15,062 nt of DNA, from the NCBI GenBank assembly GCA_030706065.1, contig JAUZPH010000034.1:1-15062 (forward strand), read 5' to 3'. The DNA is from Bacillota bacterium. GTDB taxonomy: Bacteria; Bacillota; Clostridia; Clostridiales; Clostridiaceae. Each line of letters opens with the position of its first letter. Position 1 is the stretch's first letter. Below are positions 14,653 through 15,062 of the stretch, piece by piece. The position numbers were made by a program, and so were the translations under genes. The notes under the pieces are model-generated. The model did not search any database. It was not told the DNA's origin and was given only the letters and a program-made list of their open reading frames with translations.

Positions 14653-15062
14653 AAATATTTGTAACAGGGAATATAGTACTGCGGGTGGGGCCATAGCTTG
14701 TATAACACTTTTCAACCTTGACGGTTCTTAAGGCAGCTCTGAGGAAGTCCTCAACTCCGGATTTTATTCTTACTGAATTCAATATATATTCAATTTTATC
14801 ATCAATCTGATCCAGGCAGGTTACAGCCAGGCTTGCACTGTAATTCAAGGCTCCCGAATTCTTTAAATCATTACTTATCTCTTTGGATAGGGAATCCAAA
14901 TCAAGTAGGCCGAATCTCAAGGTACCCTGATATGGATTTGGTATATTAGTCAGGTCCTCAATCCGGGGATAGGGCTTTTCCGCCAATTCAGTGGGGAAGG
15001 GGCCGGCGCCGTGCCTGGTAAGATAGGCCCTGGTGGCATAGATTATCTCCGGGCTTTCCGCC
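14651..15062 (-). CDS. Compact adenylosuccinate synthetase-like protein, C-terminal part (5' end outside window)
   Basis: The frame is open from the right edge to TAG at 14651-14653, about 136 residues. It reads AYLTRHGAGPFPTEL, close to the PurA signature around TTRVGEGPFPTE, then YQGTLRFGLLDLDSL where PurA has its GRxRRxGWLDL segment, then LAVTCLDQIDD where PurA has LTKLDVLDG, and ends SYGPTRSTI like PurA's final SxGPxRxxTI. Spacing between the last two blocks is much shorter than in PurA, and most of the Arg-rich loop that binds aspartate is replaced. PurA joins IMP and aspartate using GTP; this divergent form may use a related substrate or be catalytically altered. A TTG at 14986 could serve as a start, but the homology runs upstream of it, so the gene continues beyond the window. 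The N-terminal GTP site cannot be seen. Confidence 0.65.
   Translation of the reverse strand, partial: AESPEIIYATRAYLTRHGAGPFPTELAEKPYPRIEDLTNIPNPYQGTLRFGLLDLDSLSKEISNDLKNSGALNYSASLAVTCLDQIDDKIEYILNSVRIKSGVEDFLRAALRTVKVEKCYTSYGPTRSTIFPVTNI

Overview
The window looks like a chromosomal segment from a Clostridia-type Firmicute. Strong AGGAGG-like ribosome binding sites, consensus sigma-A promoter boxes, AT-rich flanking genes and an HD-GYP protein with an extracellular sensor all fit that lineage, but no marker fixes the genus. I see no rRNA, tRNA, CRISPR array or insertion sequence.

Layout. (1) 1-1214, minus strand: a membrane-anchored HD-GYP phosphodiesterase whose C-terminus runs off the left edge. 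(2) 1517-2785, plus strand: an extracellular or membrane-anchored erythromycin-esterase-family protein, ending at a 12-bp hairpin that can terminate both strands. (3) 2957-12696, minus strand: a tight four-gene operon filling about 9.7 kb. In transcription order it encodes an FHA-zinc ribbon-coiled coil-Ser/Thr kinase, a soluble PP2C phosphatase, a second Ser/Thr kinase carrying TPR-like helices and two WD40 propellers, and a large cytosolic AAA+ protease. (4) 12697-13282: a long divergent intergenic region. It holds a consensus promoter and a leader with a small ORF and an intrinsic terminator ahead of the efflux gene, plus a separate hairpin-terminator in the leader of the kinase operon. (5) 13283-14629, plus strand: an MFS exporter related to macrolide efflux pumps. 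(6) 14651 to the right edge, minus strand: the C-terminal part of a compact, divergent adenylosuccinate synthetase-like protein.

The centrepiece is the four-gene operon. The last protein joins a Clp N-terminal domain, a Clp/HSP100-type AAA+ module, a degenerate response-regulator-like domain, and a complete FtsH-type AAA+ plus M41 zinc peptidase without membrane segments. Two kinases (one with a phosphothreonine-reading FHA domain, one with two propellers for partner binding) and one PP2C phosphatase are encoded with it. The natural reading is a self-contained phospho-regulated proteolysis system: kinases sense and mark, FHA and propellers recruit, the phosphatase resets, and the AAA+ machine unfolds and degrades. 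Its trigger and substrates cannot be read from the sequence. Stress response, protein quality control and biological conflict (for example phage defence) are all open.

By eye the operon is clearly richer in G+C than genes 1 and 2, consistent with acquisition as a unit or with a different expression history. The two flanking genes with drug-resistance homology (esterase-like and Mef-like) are probably independent units, each with its own promoter and terminator signals.
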